Shown here in pieces: positions 8,685-17,229 of a DNA stretch of 64,000 nt. Under the pieces are notes generated by a model. That model had not been told where the DNA came from and searched no databases. It saw nothing but the letters and a program-made list of their open reading frames with translations. Position 1 is the stretch's first letter. Each line of letters starts with the position of its first letter. Source of the DNA: Actinobacillus succinogenes 130Z (GTDB lineage Bacteria > Pseudomonadota > Gammaproteobacteria > Enterobacterales > Pasteurellaceae); NCBI RefSeq assembly GCF_000017245.1, contig NC_009655.1, forward strand, positions 434,001 through 498,000, written 5' to 3'. The position numbers and the translations under genes were made by a program.

Positions 8685-8714
8685 TAAAGAAAAGCCCACG
8701 CCGAAAACGTGAGC
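8685..8714 (-). terminator. Weak internal terminator or attenuator between secB and gpsA
   Basis: On the minus strand GCTCACG and CGTGGGC form a 7-bp stem with one wobble, then TTTTCTTT leads into the gpsA ribosome-binding site. It may reduce readthrough from secB into gpsA. Confidence 0.45.
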
Positions 8715-8734
8715 ATTGCCGATATCCGGAACAA

Positions 8735-9235
8735 TTAATTGAGGGTCGGCTGTTCCTCCGGCGCAGATTCTTCTTCTACGCGACGCATATGTTCAAGGAA
8801 AAGCGCATCGAAATTAACCGGGGCTAAATTCAGCGGCGGGAATGTACCGCGATTGACCAAACTCGCCACTAACTCGCGGGCATAAGGAAACAGCATATTC
8901 GGGCACTGCGAGGTTAACGCATGGGTTAACTGGATATCGGTTAAACCGCCGATAGTGAATACGCCGGCTTGTTTCACTTCACAGATAAAGGCGGCGTCGC
9001 CGCTGTCTTCAAGTGTTGTTTCCACCGATACGTTTAATGTTACCTCGAATAAATTCTCGCCTAATTGTTTGGCTTCCGTCCCCAAATCGAAGTTTAAATT
9101 CGGTTTCCATTCCTGTTGAAAAATATCAGGCAGATTCGGTGCTTCAAATGACACATCTTTTACATAAATGCGTTGAATTTGTAATACGGGTTCTTGAGCT
9201 TGTTCCGCCGGTGCGGCTTGATTTTCATCTGTCAT
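8735..9235 (-). CDS. secB: Protein-export chaperone SecB
   Basis: Tetrameric cytoplasmic chaperone that keeps preproteins unfolded and hands them to SecA. The 166-residue protein contains LQIQRIYVKDVSFEAPNLP and the C-terminal part GTFPPLNLAPVNFDALF, both family signatures. The tail is acidic (ESAPEEQPTLN) as in other SecB. It lies between the rhodanese gene and gpsA, as in enterobacteria; grxC, usually between yibN and secB there, is missing. Confidence 0.96.
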   Translation of the reverse strand: MTDENQAAPAEQAQEPVLQIQRIYVKDVSFEAPNLPDIFQQEWKPNLNFDLGTEAKQLGENLFEVTLNVSVETTLEDSGDAAFICEVKQAGVFTIGGLTDIQLTHALTSQCPNMLFPYARELVASLVNRGTFPPLNLAPVNFDALFLEHMRRVEEESAPEEQPTLN

Positions 9236-9245
9236 GTTGAAGTCC

Positions 9246-9683
9246 TTATTTTACTAACGGTAAATTTTCGGCATTCCAACCAGCAATGCCTTCTTGTAAT
9301 ACGTAAACGTGATTAAAGCCCTGTTTGGCTAGAATTTCACCTGAAGAGCGGGCGGTGATGCCGCTGGCACAGACTAAAATGACCGGCACGTCTTTGTGTT
9401 GTTCCAGTTTCCCCAGGTTGTGGTTTTTAATATCCGAAGGGACGAATTCTTTGCTGTTCACAATGTGTCCGCGTTTGAATTCTTCGATGGTACGTAAATC
9501 GATCACTACGGCGTTTTGGTTGTTTATCAATGCGACCGCTTCGGCATTGGACACCAATTTCACTTTACTGGTGATCGCTTTGAAATTTACGTAGATAAAG
9601 GCAATAAAAATTGCAACCCAGCCGACGACCATTAACGTATGATTTTTAATAAAAGGCGTAGCCAGCGTTAAAAATTCTTCCAT
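9246..9683 (-). CDS. yibN: Membrane-anchored rhodanese-domain protein (YibN-like)
   Basis: An N-terminal membrane helix (about residues 15-32, LMVVGWVAIFIAFIYVNF) precedes a single rhodanese domain facing the cytoplasm or periplasm. The active-site loop is CASGITARS with the sulfur-accepting cysteine present. By position upstream of secB-gpsA-cysE it matches E. coli YibN, whose sulfurtransferase substrate is unclear. It starts ten bases upstream of secB and is probably the first gene of the operon. Confidence 0.88.
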   Translation of the reverse strand: MEEFLTLATPFIKNHTLMVVGWVAIFIAFIYVNFKAITSKVKLVSNAEAVALINNQNAVVIDLRTIEEFKRGHIVNSKEFVPSDIKNHNLGKLEQHKDVPVILVCASGITARSSGEILAKQGFNHVYVLQEGIAGWNAENLPLVK

Positions 9684-9761
9684 GTTGTTCTCAATAGATT
9701 AATGATAAAAAAGAGGAGTTAAGTATAACCGCAGTGAGCGGATTTTCAAAGGCTGAAAGGA

Positions 9762-9800
9762 AAAGTGCGGTCAAAAAACGAAAGAATTTTGCCCGCACTT
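9762..9800 (-). terminator. Inverted uptake-signal-like pair after ftsX
   Basis: AAGTGCGG at 9763 and the near copy GCCCGCACTT ending at 9800 form an imperfect stem directly after the ftsX stop at 9804. The second copy departs from the uptake core by one base, giving one mismatch. Confidence 0.55.
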
Positions 9801-9803
9801 GAA

Positions 9804-10730
9804 TTATTTGTCCAACAGACGGATATGGCGGGTAGCGGAAATCCAAGCGGAGGCGTAACCGACAATGGAACAAATCACTAACAAAAACAGCATTTCGCCG
9901 AAATCCAAGCCGCCGAGATTAAAACTGACGGCAAAAATATCCGTCACATATTTCACTGCACTGGTGAAATATCCGATGAGTAAGGCGCTGAAAAAACAGG
10001 CGAAAAACGCACCGAAAAAGCCGTAAATAATGCCGGTATACAAAAACGGACGCAAAATAAACTGATCCGTCGCCCCCAGTAATTTCATTACCTGAATATC
10101 CGCCTGACTACTGTATACGTCGGAACGAATGCTGTTACCGATAACCAGAAATACCGCCAGCGTCATCAATACCGCACAGAAAATGGCGACATGGGCTATC
10201 AGCCAAGTGATCGCGGTGAGTTTTTCCAGCCAATCGTTATCCATACGTACTTCTTCCACCCCTTTGATTTTAGCGAGATTTTCCCGTAGTTCCTGACGTT
10301 TTTCCGAGGCTTTGAATTCCTCCGTCGGTTTAATCATTACTACGGCCGGTAACGGATTATCATCCAGAATATCTAATTCTTCACCGAAGCCGGACCATGC
10401 GCGGAAATCTTTCAGACTTTCCTGGCGGGACACGTAGTTCAAACTTTCTACGCCCTCCTGTGATCGGACTTTTTCCACTACGCCGTTAGCATCGTCCTCA
10501 TTGAGATTTTTGTGTAAATACACCGTCAACTCGCTGTCCGGGGAAAATCGGGTAATGGCGTTATGGGTATTTTTCCACAGTAAAAAACTGACGGTCGGAA
10601 TGGTTAACGACACGGCAATCACCAAGACGGTTAGCAGCGTGCCGTATTTTTTCTTGATTAAATCCGCCCGGACGTAGGCTAAAACATATTTCATTTGCAC
10701 CCAAAATGGAGCTTTTTGTGTTGAACTCAT
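9804..10730 (-). CDS. ftsX: Cell-division ABC transporter permease-like protein FtsX
   Basis: Inner-membrane partner of FtsE that controls peptidoglycan hydrolases at the septum. The 308-residue protein has a cytoplasmic N-terminus, a first membrane helix (about residues 33-54), a periplasmic domain (to about 175) and three more helices with the FtsX-type segment VMKLLGATDQFILRP between them. It begins 17 bases after ftsE. FtsY, normally upstream of ftsE, is not present here. Confidence 0.95.
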   Translation of the reverse strand: MSSTQKAPFWVQMKYVLAYVRADLIKKKYGTLLTVLVIAVSLTIPTVSFLLWKNTHNAITRFSPDSELTVYLHKNLNEDDANGVVEKVRSQEGVESLNYVSRQESLKDFRAWSGFGEELDILDDNPLPAVVMIKPTEEFKASEKRQELRENLAKIKGVEEVRMDNDWLEKLTAITWLIAHVAIFCAVLMTLAVFLVIGNSIRSDVYSSQADIQVMKLLGATDQFILRPFLYTGIIYGFFGAFFACFFSALLIGYFTSAVKYVTDIFAVSFNLGGLDFGEMLFLLVICSIVGYASAWISATRHIRLLDK

Positions 10731-10747
10731 AGTAAATTTCTCCGATT

Positions 10748-11398
10748 TTAACGCAAACGGCCCTGTTCCAGAACAAGGCAGGGATTCGGTTTTTGGTTGA
10801 TTAGACCGACATCATGTGTAGCAATCAACACGGTCATGCCCATGCGGTTGAGGTCTTCGAACAGATTAAATAAATCCAGAGATAATGCATTGTCGAGATT
10901 ACCCGTCGGTTCATCTGCCAGTAGTAATTGCGGTTTATGTACCACGGCACGGGCGATATCCACCCGTTGTTGCTCACCGCCGGATAAATGGACCGGCAAA
11001 TGATTGGCGCGTTCGTACAATCCTACGCGATCTAAAGAAGATAGTGCGCGTTCACGTGCGGTTTTCGGGTGCATGCCGCTGATAATTAACGGTAATGCTA
11101 CGTTATCCGCTACGGAACGATCAGGCAACAACCGGTAATCCTGGTGTACCATACCGATTTGACGGCGCAAGAAAGGTAATTCGTAATGGGAAAGACGGGT
11201 AATATCGTGTCCGTTGAACCAGATTTGCCCGCCGTTAGCGCGCTCCATCCCCATGATGAGCTTTAATAATGTACTCTTCCCCGCGCCGGAATGCCCGGTA
11301 AGATAGGTCATGCTGCCTACGGGTAAATGAAATGTAAGTCCCTGCAAGGCGGGCTTTCCGCCCAAATACGCCTTGCTGACATTCTGAAAATGAATCAT
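10748..11398 (-). CDS. ftsE: Cell-division ATP-binding protein FtsE
   Basis: ABC ATPase of the FtsEX complex. The Walker A motif is GHSGAGKST, the signature is LSGGEQQR, Walker B is LLLADEPTGNLD and the switch His is in IATHDVG. The start chosen is the ATG at 11398 (MIHFQNVSKAYLGG), which aligns with other FtsE; the longer frame to 11449 has no support. The product is 216 residues, usual for FtsE. Transcribed with ftsX. Confidence 0.95.
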   Translation of the reverse strand: MIHFQNVSKAYLGGKPALQGLTFHLPVGSMTYLTGHSGAGKSTLLKLIMGMERANGGQIWFNGHDITRLSHYELPFLRRQIGMVHQDYRLLPDRSVADNVALPLIISGMHPKTARERALSSLDRVGLYERANHLPVHLSGGEQQRVDIARAVVHKPQLLLADEPTGNLDNALSLDLFNLFEDLNRMGMTVLIATHDVGLINQKPNPCLVLEQGRLR

Positions 11399-11522
11399 TG
11401 TTCGGTCTCTTTGCAAAAAATCGGAGCAATTATACCCAAAACCGCTCAATGATTAAACGTCGGAACGATACCTTATCGGGATTTTTCCGTATCCGGTTTT
11501 TTATCTTCAATCCTCTCTCCGA

Positions 11523-11580
11523 TAAAAAATCCGCCCGCTATTCCTTCGTTAAAAATACACGTCGGAATGGCGAGCGGATT
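11523..11580 (-). terminator. Long hairpin terminator after the hybrid peroxiredoxin gene
   Basis: On the minus strand a 17-bp imperfect stem (11564-11580 with 11528-11544, AATCCGC paired with GCGGATT at the base) is followed by a T-run. It separates the peroxiredoxin gene from ftsEX. Confidence 0.7.
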
Positions 11581-11626
11581 AAAGTGCGGTTAGAAATACA
11601 GCGTTTTTTCGGATTTACGCTCCCGG

Positions 11627-12349
11627 TTAAGCGAAATATTTTTCCAAATCTTCGCTGCCGCCGATATATTCACCGCCGATAAAGACCTGCGGTACGGACG
11701 TTTTACCGGTAATGGCACGTACCGAGATTGTGGATGCGTCACGACCCAGGACGATTTCTTCAAAGGTGTAACCCTTCACTTTGAGCAATCCTTTTGCCTT
11801 GGCACAGAACGGGCATCCCGGTTTGGTGAAAATGGATACCGACGGTTTCGCCGTCCAATCCGGTTTGAGATATTTAATCATGGTATCGGCATCGGAAACT
11901 TTGAACGGATCACCCGGTTCGTTCGGTTCGACAAACATTTTTTCCACTACACCGTTTCTTACCAGCATAGAATAACGCCATGAACGCTTGCCGAACCCGA
12001 GCTCTTCTTTATCGACCAACATGCCCATGCCTTCGGTAAATTCGCCGTTACCGTCCGGAATAACCGTGATATTTTCGGCTTCCTGATCCGCTTTCCAGGC
12101 ATTCATAACAAAAGTATCGTTAACGGACATGCAGATAATATCGTCAACGCCTAACGCTTTAAATTCGCAAGCCAGTTCATTGTAACGCGGTAAATGCGTT
12201 GATGAACAGGTAGGCGTAAACGCTCCCGGAAGAGAGAACAGGACAACAGTTTTATTGTCGAATAATTCGGATGTGGTAACATCGACCCAAGCATCGCCTT
12301 GGCGTGTGTGGAATGTGACTTGTGGAATTTTTTTACCTTCCATACTCAT
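11627..12349 (-). CDS. Hybrid peroxiredoxin-glutaredoxin (Prx5 type)
   Basis: Fusion enzyme that reduces peroxides with glutathione. Residues 1 to about 160 are a Prx5 domain with peroxidatic C48 in PGAFTPTCS; residues about 170-240 are a glutaredoxin with the dithiol motif CPFC. This architecture is known from H. influenzae (PGdx). It is divergent from oxyR across 132 bases, so it is almost certainly an OxyR target. A second in-frame ATG two codons in is an alternative start. Confidence 0.95.
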   Translation of the reverse strand: MSMEGKKIPQVTFHTRQGDAWVDVTTSELFDNKTVVLFSLPGAFTPTCSSTHLPRYNELACEFKALGVDDIICMSVNDTFVMNAWKADQEAENITVIPDGNGEFTEGMGMLVDKEELGFGKRSWRYSMLVRNGVVEKMFVEPNEPGDPFKVSDADTMIKYLKPDWTAKPSVSIFTKPGCPFCAKAKGLLKVKGYTFEEIVLGRDASTISVRAITGKTSVPQVFIGGEYIGGSEDLEKYFA

Positions 12350-12481
12350 AATATTTTCTCCTGTTTGGATATGTGATTTTCTGTTTACGGGGTGAATTAT
12401 AGTTACTTTTATGATATCGTTACAATCAATTAATTTCTATTCATTCAATCGTTTTTTTCTATATTAAGAGTTATTATTGCT

Positions 12482-13384
12482 ATGAATATCCGTGATTTAG
12501 AATACCTCGTTTCGCTTGCCGAATTCAAACATTTCCGTCGTGCCGCAGATGCCTGTAATGTGAGCCAACCGACTCTGAGCGGTCAAATTCGAAAACTTGA
12601 AGATGAACTGGGTATTACTTTGCTTGAACGTACCAGTCGCAAAGTTTTGTTTACTCAGTCGGGATTGCTGTTAGTGGCACAGGCCAAACAAGTATTGCGT
12701 GAAGTTAAATTGCTGAAAGAAATGGCAAGCAATCAGGGGAAGGATATGACGGGCCCGTTGCATGTGGGTGTCATTCCTACCGTCGGACCTTATTTGCTGC
12801 CTTATATCATGCCGGTGTTGAAAGAATCGTTTCCGGAATTGGAACTGTTTCTGTATGAAGCGCAAACCAACCAGTTAGTGGATCAACTGGAGACGGGACG
12901 TCTGGATTGCGCTATTGTCGCCATGGTTGTCGAAACGGAACCGTTTATTCAGGTGCCGTTATTTAATGAAAAAATGTTGATTGCCGTATCCGAAGCCCAC
13001 CCTTGGGCAAAAGAAAAAAATATTCCTTTGGATTATCTGAAAGGTACGGAAGTTCTAATGCTGGACGACGGCCATTGTCTTCGGGAGCAGGCATTGGGTT
13101 ACTGTTTTGCCGCCGGGGCATCGGAAAATTCGCATTTTCAGGCTACCAGTCTGGAAATGCTGCGTAATATGATTGCCGCCAATGCCGGCGTTACGCTCAT
13201 GCCGGAGTTGGCGGTGTTAAATGAAGGCCAGCGTCGGGGCGTAAAATACATCCCTTGTATTAATCCTGAACCGCAACGGACTATAGCCCTGATTTATCGT
13301 CCCGGTTCGCCGTTACGCGCCCGCTATGAACGTGTGGCGAATGCGGTTAAAAAAGCGGTAAGACCGATTTTAGAGGGGGATTAA
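12482..13384 (+). CDS. oxyR: Hydrogen-peroxide-sensing LysR-type regulator OxyR
   Basis: Transcription factor activated by an intramolecular disulfide. The N-terminal winged helix (MNIRDLEYLVSLAEFKHFRRAAD) is the LysR HTH, and the sensor loop GHCLREQALGYC holds the two redox cysteines at the spacing of E. coli C199 and C208. The 132-base region shared with the peroxiredoxin gene contains ATAG/CTAT-type half sites (for example ATAG near 12402 and CTAT near 12437) compatible with OxyR binding, but not a clean full site. fabR follows after one base. Confidence 0.96.
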   Translation: MNIRDLEYLVSLAEFKHFRRAADACNVSQPTLSGQIRKLEDELGITLLERTSRKVLFTQSGLLLVAQAKQVLREVKLLKEMASNQGKDMTGPLHVGVIPTVGPYLLPYIMPVLKESFPELELFLYEAQTNQLVDQLETGRLDCAIVAMVVETEPFIQVPLFNEKMLIAVSEAHPWAKEKNIPLDYLKGTEVLMLDDGHCLREQALGYCFAAGASENSHFQATSLEMLRNMIAANAGVTLMPELAVLNEGQRRGVKYIPCINPEPQRTIALIYRPGSPLRARYERVANAVKKAVRPILEGD

Positions 13385-13385
13385 C

Positions 13386-13985
13386 ATGGCAGGGGTTCGC
13401 GCAATTCAAAAGGAAAAAACCCGGCGTGCACTGGTTGATGCAGCGTTCAATCAGCTTAATGCGGAAAAAAGTTTTTCCAATCTCAGTCTGCGTGAAGTGG
13501 CGCGCGAAGCTAATATCGCCGCAACGTCGTTTTATCGTCATTTTAAAGATATGGACGAGCTCGGATTGGTAATGGTGGATGAAGCGGGTTTGACTTTGCG
13601 TCAGTTGATGCGACAGGCGCGTAAACGGATTGAAAAAGGCGGCAGTGTTATCGCTATTTCGGTAGAAACATTTTTTGAATTTATTAATAGCAGTCCCAAT
13701 GTATTTCGCTTGTTGTTGCGTGAAAGTTCAGGGACCTCTCAGGCATTTCGTACGGCGGCGGCACGGGAAATCAAGCATTTTGCCGACGAACTGGCGGAAT
13801 ATATTGCGAACAAACACGGTTATTCCCAATATATCGCTTATGTTCAGGCGGAAGGTATGGTTACATTGGTGTTTACCGCCGGCGCGAATGCTTTGGATAT
13901 GAATCCGAAAGAACGGGAACAGCTGAAAGAACGCCTCATCCTGCAATTACGTATGCTTGCCAGAGGGGCGATGCATTCGCACTAA
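13386..13985 (+). CDS. fabR: TetR-family repressor of unsaturated fatty-acid synthesis FabR
   Basis: In E. coli FabR represses fabA and fabB according to unsaturated acyl-CoA/ACP. The 199-residue protein starts MAGVRAIQKEKTRRALVDAA and has the TetR HTH SLREVAREANIAATSFYRHF. It begins one base after the oxyR stop and is co-transcribed with it. The E. coli partner yijD is absent; a bidirectional terminator follows. Confidence 0.92.
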   Translation: MAGVRAIQKEKTRRALVDAAFNQLNAEKSFSNLSLREVAREANIAATSFYRHFKDMDELGLVMVDEAGLTLRQLMRQARKRIEKGGSVIAISVETFFEFINSSPNVFRLLLRESSGTSQAFRTAAAREIKHFADELAEYIANKHGYSQYIAYVQAEGMVTLVFTAGANALDMNPKEREQLKERLILQLRMLARGAMHSH

Positions 13986-14013
13986 AAACCGGCTTCCCTC
14001 TGTTTTTACGATT

Positions 14014-14041
14014 AAAAAACGATCCGTTAAGATCGTTTTTT
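14014..14041. terminator. Bidirectional terminator between fabR and zapB
   Basis: AAAAAACGATC and GATCGTTTTTT form a perfect 11-bp stem with a CGTTAA loop, giving T-runs in both directions for the convergent fabR and zapB. Confidence 0.8.
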
Positions 14042-14051
14042 AGATAATAAA

Positions 14052-14270
14052 CTAAACGTTGTCGATTTGACCTAATAATGACCGTAAACGTTCCTGCCAG
14101 TTATTATGTTCGACCTTAAGTTGTTCGTTTTCGTTACGTAATGCGTCATTGGCTTGCTGCGCTTGATCATTTTTTTCTTTTAACTCTTCCACTTCCAACT
14201 GAAGCAACTGGATAGTTTCTACCGCCTGGCGGATTTTGCTTTCTAATTGATCTAAAATTTCTGATGACAT
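14052..14270 (-). CDS. zapB: Cell-division protein ZapB
   Basis: A 72-residue, almost entirely coiled-coil protein (MSSEILDQLESKI then heptads rich in Glu, Gln and Leu) that stabilises the Z ring through ZapA. Its length and the end GQIDNV fit ZapB. The start is the ATG at 14270 behind AGGGAAATCACC; a frame running to 14552 overlaps glpX and is spurious. Divergent from glpX. Confidence 0.9.
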   Translation of the reverse strand: MSSEILDQLESKIRQAVETIQLLQLEVEELKEKNDQAQQANDALRNENEQLKVEHNNWQERLRSLLGQIDNV

Positions 14271-14439
14271 GGTGATTTCCCTTTGATAAAACAAAATAAA
14301 GTGTGAGTATTCTACTCTAGAACTGTACAAATTTGAACGACCGAAACAGAATTTTTTTGGATCCGGAAATATTTTTTCCGCAACCGTTTGCCGGAGTGTT
14401 AGAATTACTCCAATTTCATCAAACAAAGGGGACAGACAG

Positions 14440-15453
14440 ATGAATCGAGCTTTAGCCATTGAATTTTCACGTATTACCGAAGCCGCAGCGCTTGCCGCTT
14501 TTGCCTGGTTGGGACGCGGTGATAAAAATGCGGCTGATGACGCCGCCGTCAAAGCTATGCGTTTTATGCTGAACCAAATTCACATGGATGGGGAAATCGT
14601 TATCGGTGAAGGCGAAATCGATCAGGCTCCGATGCTCTATATCGGTGAAAAATTGGGTTCCGGCATGGGGGAAGTGGTATCAATTGCAGTGGATCCTATC
14701 GACGGTACGCGAATGACGGCAATGGGGCAGGCAAATGCCATTGCCGTGTTGGCGGCGGGCGGTAAAAATACATTCCTGCGTGCACCGGATATGTATATGG
14801 AAAAATTGGTGGTCGGTCCTGAATTAAACGGCATGATCGATTTGAATCTGCCTATCGAACAGAACTGTCGGCGCGTCGCACAGCGTTTGGGGAAATCCGT
14901 CACACAATTAACCGTCGCCGTGCTTGCCAAACCCCGCCATGAAGAAGTGATTACTCGTATTCAGAATCTGGGCGCCCGCGTAATGTGTATTCCGGACGGC
15001 GATGTGGCGGCGTCATTGTTATGCTGTTTACCGGACGGTGGTATCGATATACTTTACGGCATCGGCGGCGCGCCGGAAGGCGTGATATCCGCCGCCGCGG
15101 TTCGCGCTTTGCACGGCGATATGCAAGCACGTTTACTGCCGCGTAATCAAGTGAAAGAGGATACGCCTGAAAATCGAAAGGTTGGCGAACAAGAAATCCG
15201 TCGCTGTCATGAAAACGGTGTGGAAGTGAATACGGTGTTGAAATTGGACGATCTCGCCAAAGACGATAATCTTGTGTTTTCGGCAACGGGTATTACCAAC
15301 GGCGATTTGCTCAAGGGCATTCAACGCAAAGGAAATTTAGCCACCACCGAAACCTTACTGATTCGCGGTAAATCCCGCACGATTCGGCGTATTCAATCCA
15401 TGCATTATCTTGATCGTAAAGATGCGGAAATTTATAAGTTAATCGGTGAATAG
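14440..15453 (+). CDS. glpX: Class II fructose-1,6-bisphosphatase GlpX
   Basis: Hydrolyses fructose-1,6-bisphosphate to fructose-6-phosphate in gluconeogenesis; Mn-dependent, lithium-sensitive family fold. The 337-residue protein shows GEGEIDQAPMLYIGE and VDPIDGTRMTAMGQANA, the metal- and substrate-binding motifs. It stands alone rather than in the glpFKX operon of enterobacteria. It is preceded by AAGGGGACAG. No class I Fbp is in the window. Confidence 0.95.
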   Translation: MNRALAIEFSRITEAAALAAFAWLGRGDKNAADDAAVKAMRFMLNQIHMDGEIVIGEGEIDQAPMLYIGEKLGSGMGEVVSIAVDPIDGTRMTAMGQANAIAVLAAGGKNTFLRAPDMYMEKLVVGPELNGMIDLNLPIEQNCRRVAQRLGKSVTQLTVAVLAKPRHEEVITRIQNLGARVMCIPDGDVAASLLCCLPDGGIDILYGIGGAPEGVISAAAVRALHGDMQARLLPRNQVKEDTPENRKVGEQEIRRCHENGVEVNTVLKLDDLAKDDNLVFSATGITNGDLLKGIQRKGNLATTETLLIRGKSRTIRRIQSMHYLDRKDAEIYKLIGE

Positions 15454-15586
15454 ACGGAAAGTGCGGTCGAAAATATGGTTTTTTATGCCGTCTTCTGCGA
15501 TAAGTTCCTAAGCTGGTTGCGCTCTTTTCAAGGATATCGGATAGAAAAACATATCGAATTCTGACCGCACTTTATGCGCATAAAAT

Positions 15587-15616
15587 AAAAGCTTGGCATT
15601 AAGACCAAGCTTTTTT
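15587..15616. terminator. Bidirectional terminator between glpX and the exported-repeat locus
   Basis: AAAAGCTTGG and CCAAGCTTTT form a 10-bp stem with an 8-base loop and T-runs on both strands. It ends glpX and the six-gene minus-strand locus. Confidence 0.8.
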
Positions 15617-15640
15617 ATCGAACGTAAATCACCCGGGACG

Positions 15641-16138
15641 TTATTTCCAAACCGTTCCGTCGGTTTTTGCGCCGTCAAACCGGGCATTGGTTAAATCCGC
15701 GCCTTTTAAATTCGCGCCGGAGAGATCCGCATTACGCAGATCCGCATTAATCAGTACCGCGTTTTGCAGATTAGCACGGCGCAGATTGGTACGTGCCAAA
15801 TTGGCATTGGTAAAATCCATACCGGCAAAGTTTTTGTTAGAAAGGTTTCGTCCCGCTAATTTTGCGTTAATGAAATCCTCACGGGCTTCCAGCGGTATGG
15901 AATCCGCTTTATCATTAGGAATCACCGTGGTTTTTCCGTTAACGGTTTTTATCGTCGCGTTTTTCGCCACGGTGTGACGACCCGGAATATTTTGTTCGGA
16001 AACCGCATTCGGTCCGACCGCTTTGTTGATGATGGTACCCTGCACCGAAACGCTTTGTTGGTTATCCGCCGCAAATGCGACGGTTGACGCCATCAGGGTT
16101 AATGCGGCGGTTTGCGCGGCTTTAATTAACATTGTCAT
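15641..16138 (-). CDS. Exported pentapeptide-repeat protein, last gene of a putative fibre locus
   Basis: A 165-residue protein with a signal peptide (cleavage likely after A23, AFA). Residues about 27-50 (QQSVSVQGTIINKAVGPNAV) resemble one repeat unit of the two small proteins encoded upstream. Residues about 92-155 are a run of A(N/D)L-type pentapeptides (NANLARTNLRRANLQNAVLI and on), which fold as a right-handed quadrilateral beta-helix. It begins 10 bases after the Sel1 gene. Function unknown; a cap, nucleator or minor subunit of a surface fibre is possible. I infer this only from location and the shared module. Confidence 0.7.
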   Translation of the reverse strand: MTMLIKAAQTAALTLMASTVAFAADNQQSVSVQGTIINKAVGPNAVSEQNIPGRHTVAKNATIKTVNGKTTVIPNDKADSIPLEAREDFINAKLAGRNLSNKNFAGMDFTNANLARTNLRRANLQNAVLINADLRNADLSGANLKGADLTNARFDGAKTDGTVWK

Positions 16139-16148
16139 ATTGTCTCCC

Positions 16149-17216
16149 TTATTTATTGATTATCATAGAACGATTGGGTTCCAGCAAAAGTAAGTTTTCC
16201 AACGGATCATCTTCCGCCAAGCTGTTAGTGCCGGCGGCGGAAGACGAGCTTTTTCCCGATTTACCGTCCTGCCCGGCCGGTGCCAATACGATAGGCGGTG
16301 TCGTCACCATATTTGACGTTTCCTGCATCCATAAACTGTTCAAGCTGTTTCCCGATGCATTTTGTTTAGACAGGATGATAGGTAATATTTTTCGCGCCTG
16401 CTCGTTCCCTTGTTGAGCGGCGATTCGATATAATCGGATGGCTTCACCGAAATTCTGAGGCACCCCCGCCCCTTTGTGGTAGCGTGTTGCCAATTCATAA
16501 CTGGCTTGTCCGTTGCCGGCTTGCGATTCCTGCCGTAATTTTTGCAAATGTTCGTTATTATTTACGCTGACAATCTGTTGAGGTCTGTTCGGCGCCGTCG
16601 CCAGGTTCTTTTGATTACGTTTTGCCGCATAGCTACCTAATGCTATGGCTTTTTCGTTCCAAACAACAGCGTCGGTAATATTGCCGCGGCGGTAATACAG
16701 ATTTGCCAGTGCGTTGGCCGCCACCGAATCGCCCATGTTTGCCGCTTTCATCAATAAACGGAGTGCGGTTTGATTAGAGGGTTGCGGGTTAGTGCGTTGT
16801 TCCAATAAACCCAATAAGGTGGTTGCCCGCACGAATCCCAAACCGTTCGCCCGCTCCAGATAACGTTTCGCTTGACCGTAATCCGGTGCGGTACCGTAGC
16901 CCATAAACAGGAAATATCCTGTTGCCAGCATGCCGTGCGGTTCGCTCATATCGGCATAATGGGAAAAAATATTATAGGCGTAAGAATAATTTTCCCGTTT
17001 ATAGGCTTCGAACGCCTGTCCGAGCGCGGTGATTCGATCCGACTCGTCGTCTTCGTTCGGCATTACCGCCGCCGGAGCCTGAATCGGAACATATTCGCTT
17101 GAACTCACAGGCGGTTTATTAATCACAATTGCCGCTTCACAGTGAATAGCGACTAAGACGCTACTCAATGTAAATACGATGTGATTTAAGGGAAAGCGGC
17201 GAAAATACGTCGACAT
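16149..17216 (-). CDS. Exported Sel1-repeat (TPR-like) protein of the putative fibre locus
   Basis: A 355-residue protein with an N-terminal signal (about residues 1-28, ending HCEA). Four or more Sel1-type helical repeats follow, for example YFLFMGYGTAPDYGQAKRYL and GAGVPQNFGEAIRLYRIAAQ. The C-terminal 40 residues are Ser/Gly-rich and probably disordered. The ATG at 17216 follows GGAGGAGAAT; an in-frame ATG at 17279 overlaps the preceding gene. Sel1 proteins usually mediate protein-protein contacts in the envelope; a scaffold for the CsgG-like protein, which is 13 bases upstream, is the likeliest role. Confidence 0.7.
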   Translation of the reverse strand: MSTYFRRFPLNHIVFTLSSVLVAIHCEAAIVINKPPVSSSEYVPIQAPAAVMPNEDDESDRITALGQAFEAYKRENYSYAYNIFSHYADMSEPHGMLATGYFLFMGYGTAPDYGQAKRYLERANGLGFVRATTLLGLLEQRTNPQPSNQTALRLLMKAANMGDSVAANALANLYYRRGNITDAVVWNEKAIALGSYAAKRNQKNLATAPNRPQQIVSVNNNEHLQKLRQESQAGNGQASYELATRYHKGAGVPQNFGEAIRLYRIAAQQGNEQARKILPIILSKQNASGNSLNSLWMQETSNMVTTPPIVLAPAGQDGKSGKSSSSAAGTNSLAEDDPLENLLLLEPNRSMIINK

Positions 17217-17229
17217 ATTCTCCTCCTTA

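Noticed and set aside
14052..14552. Longer frame of 166 residues covering zapB
   Set aside because: Its first half overlaps the glpX start in the opposite direction; the ATG at 14270 gives exactly the 72-residue ZapB.
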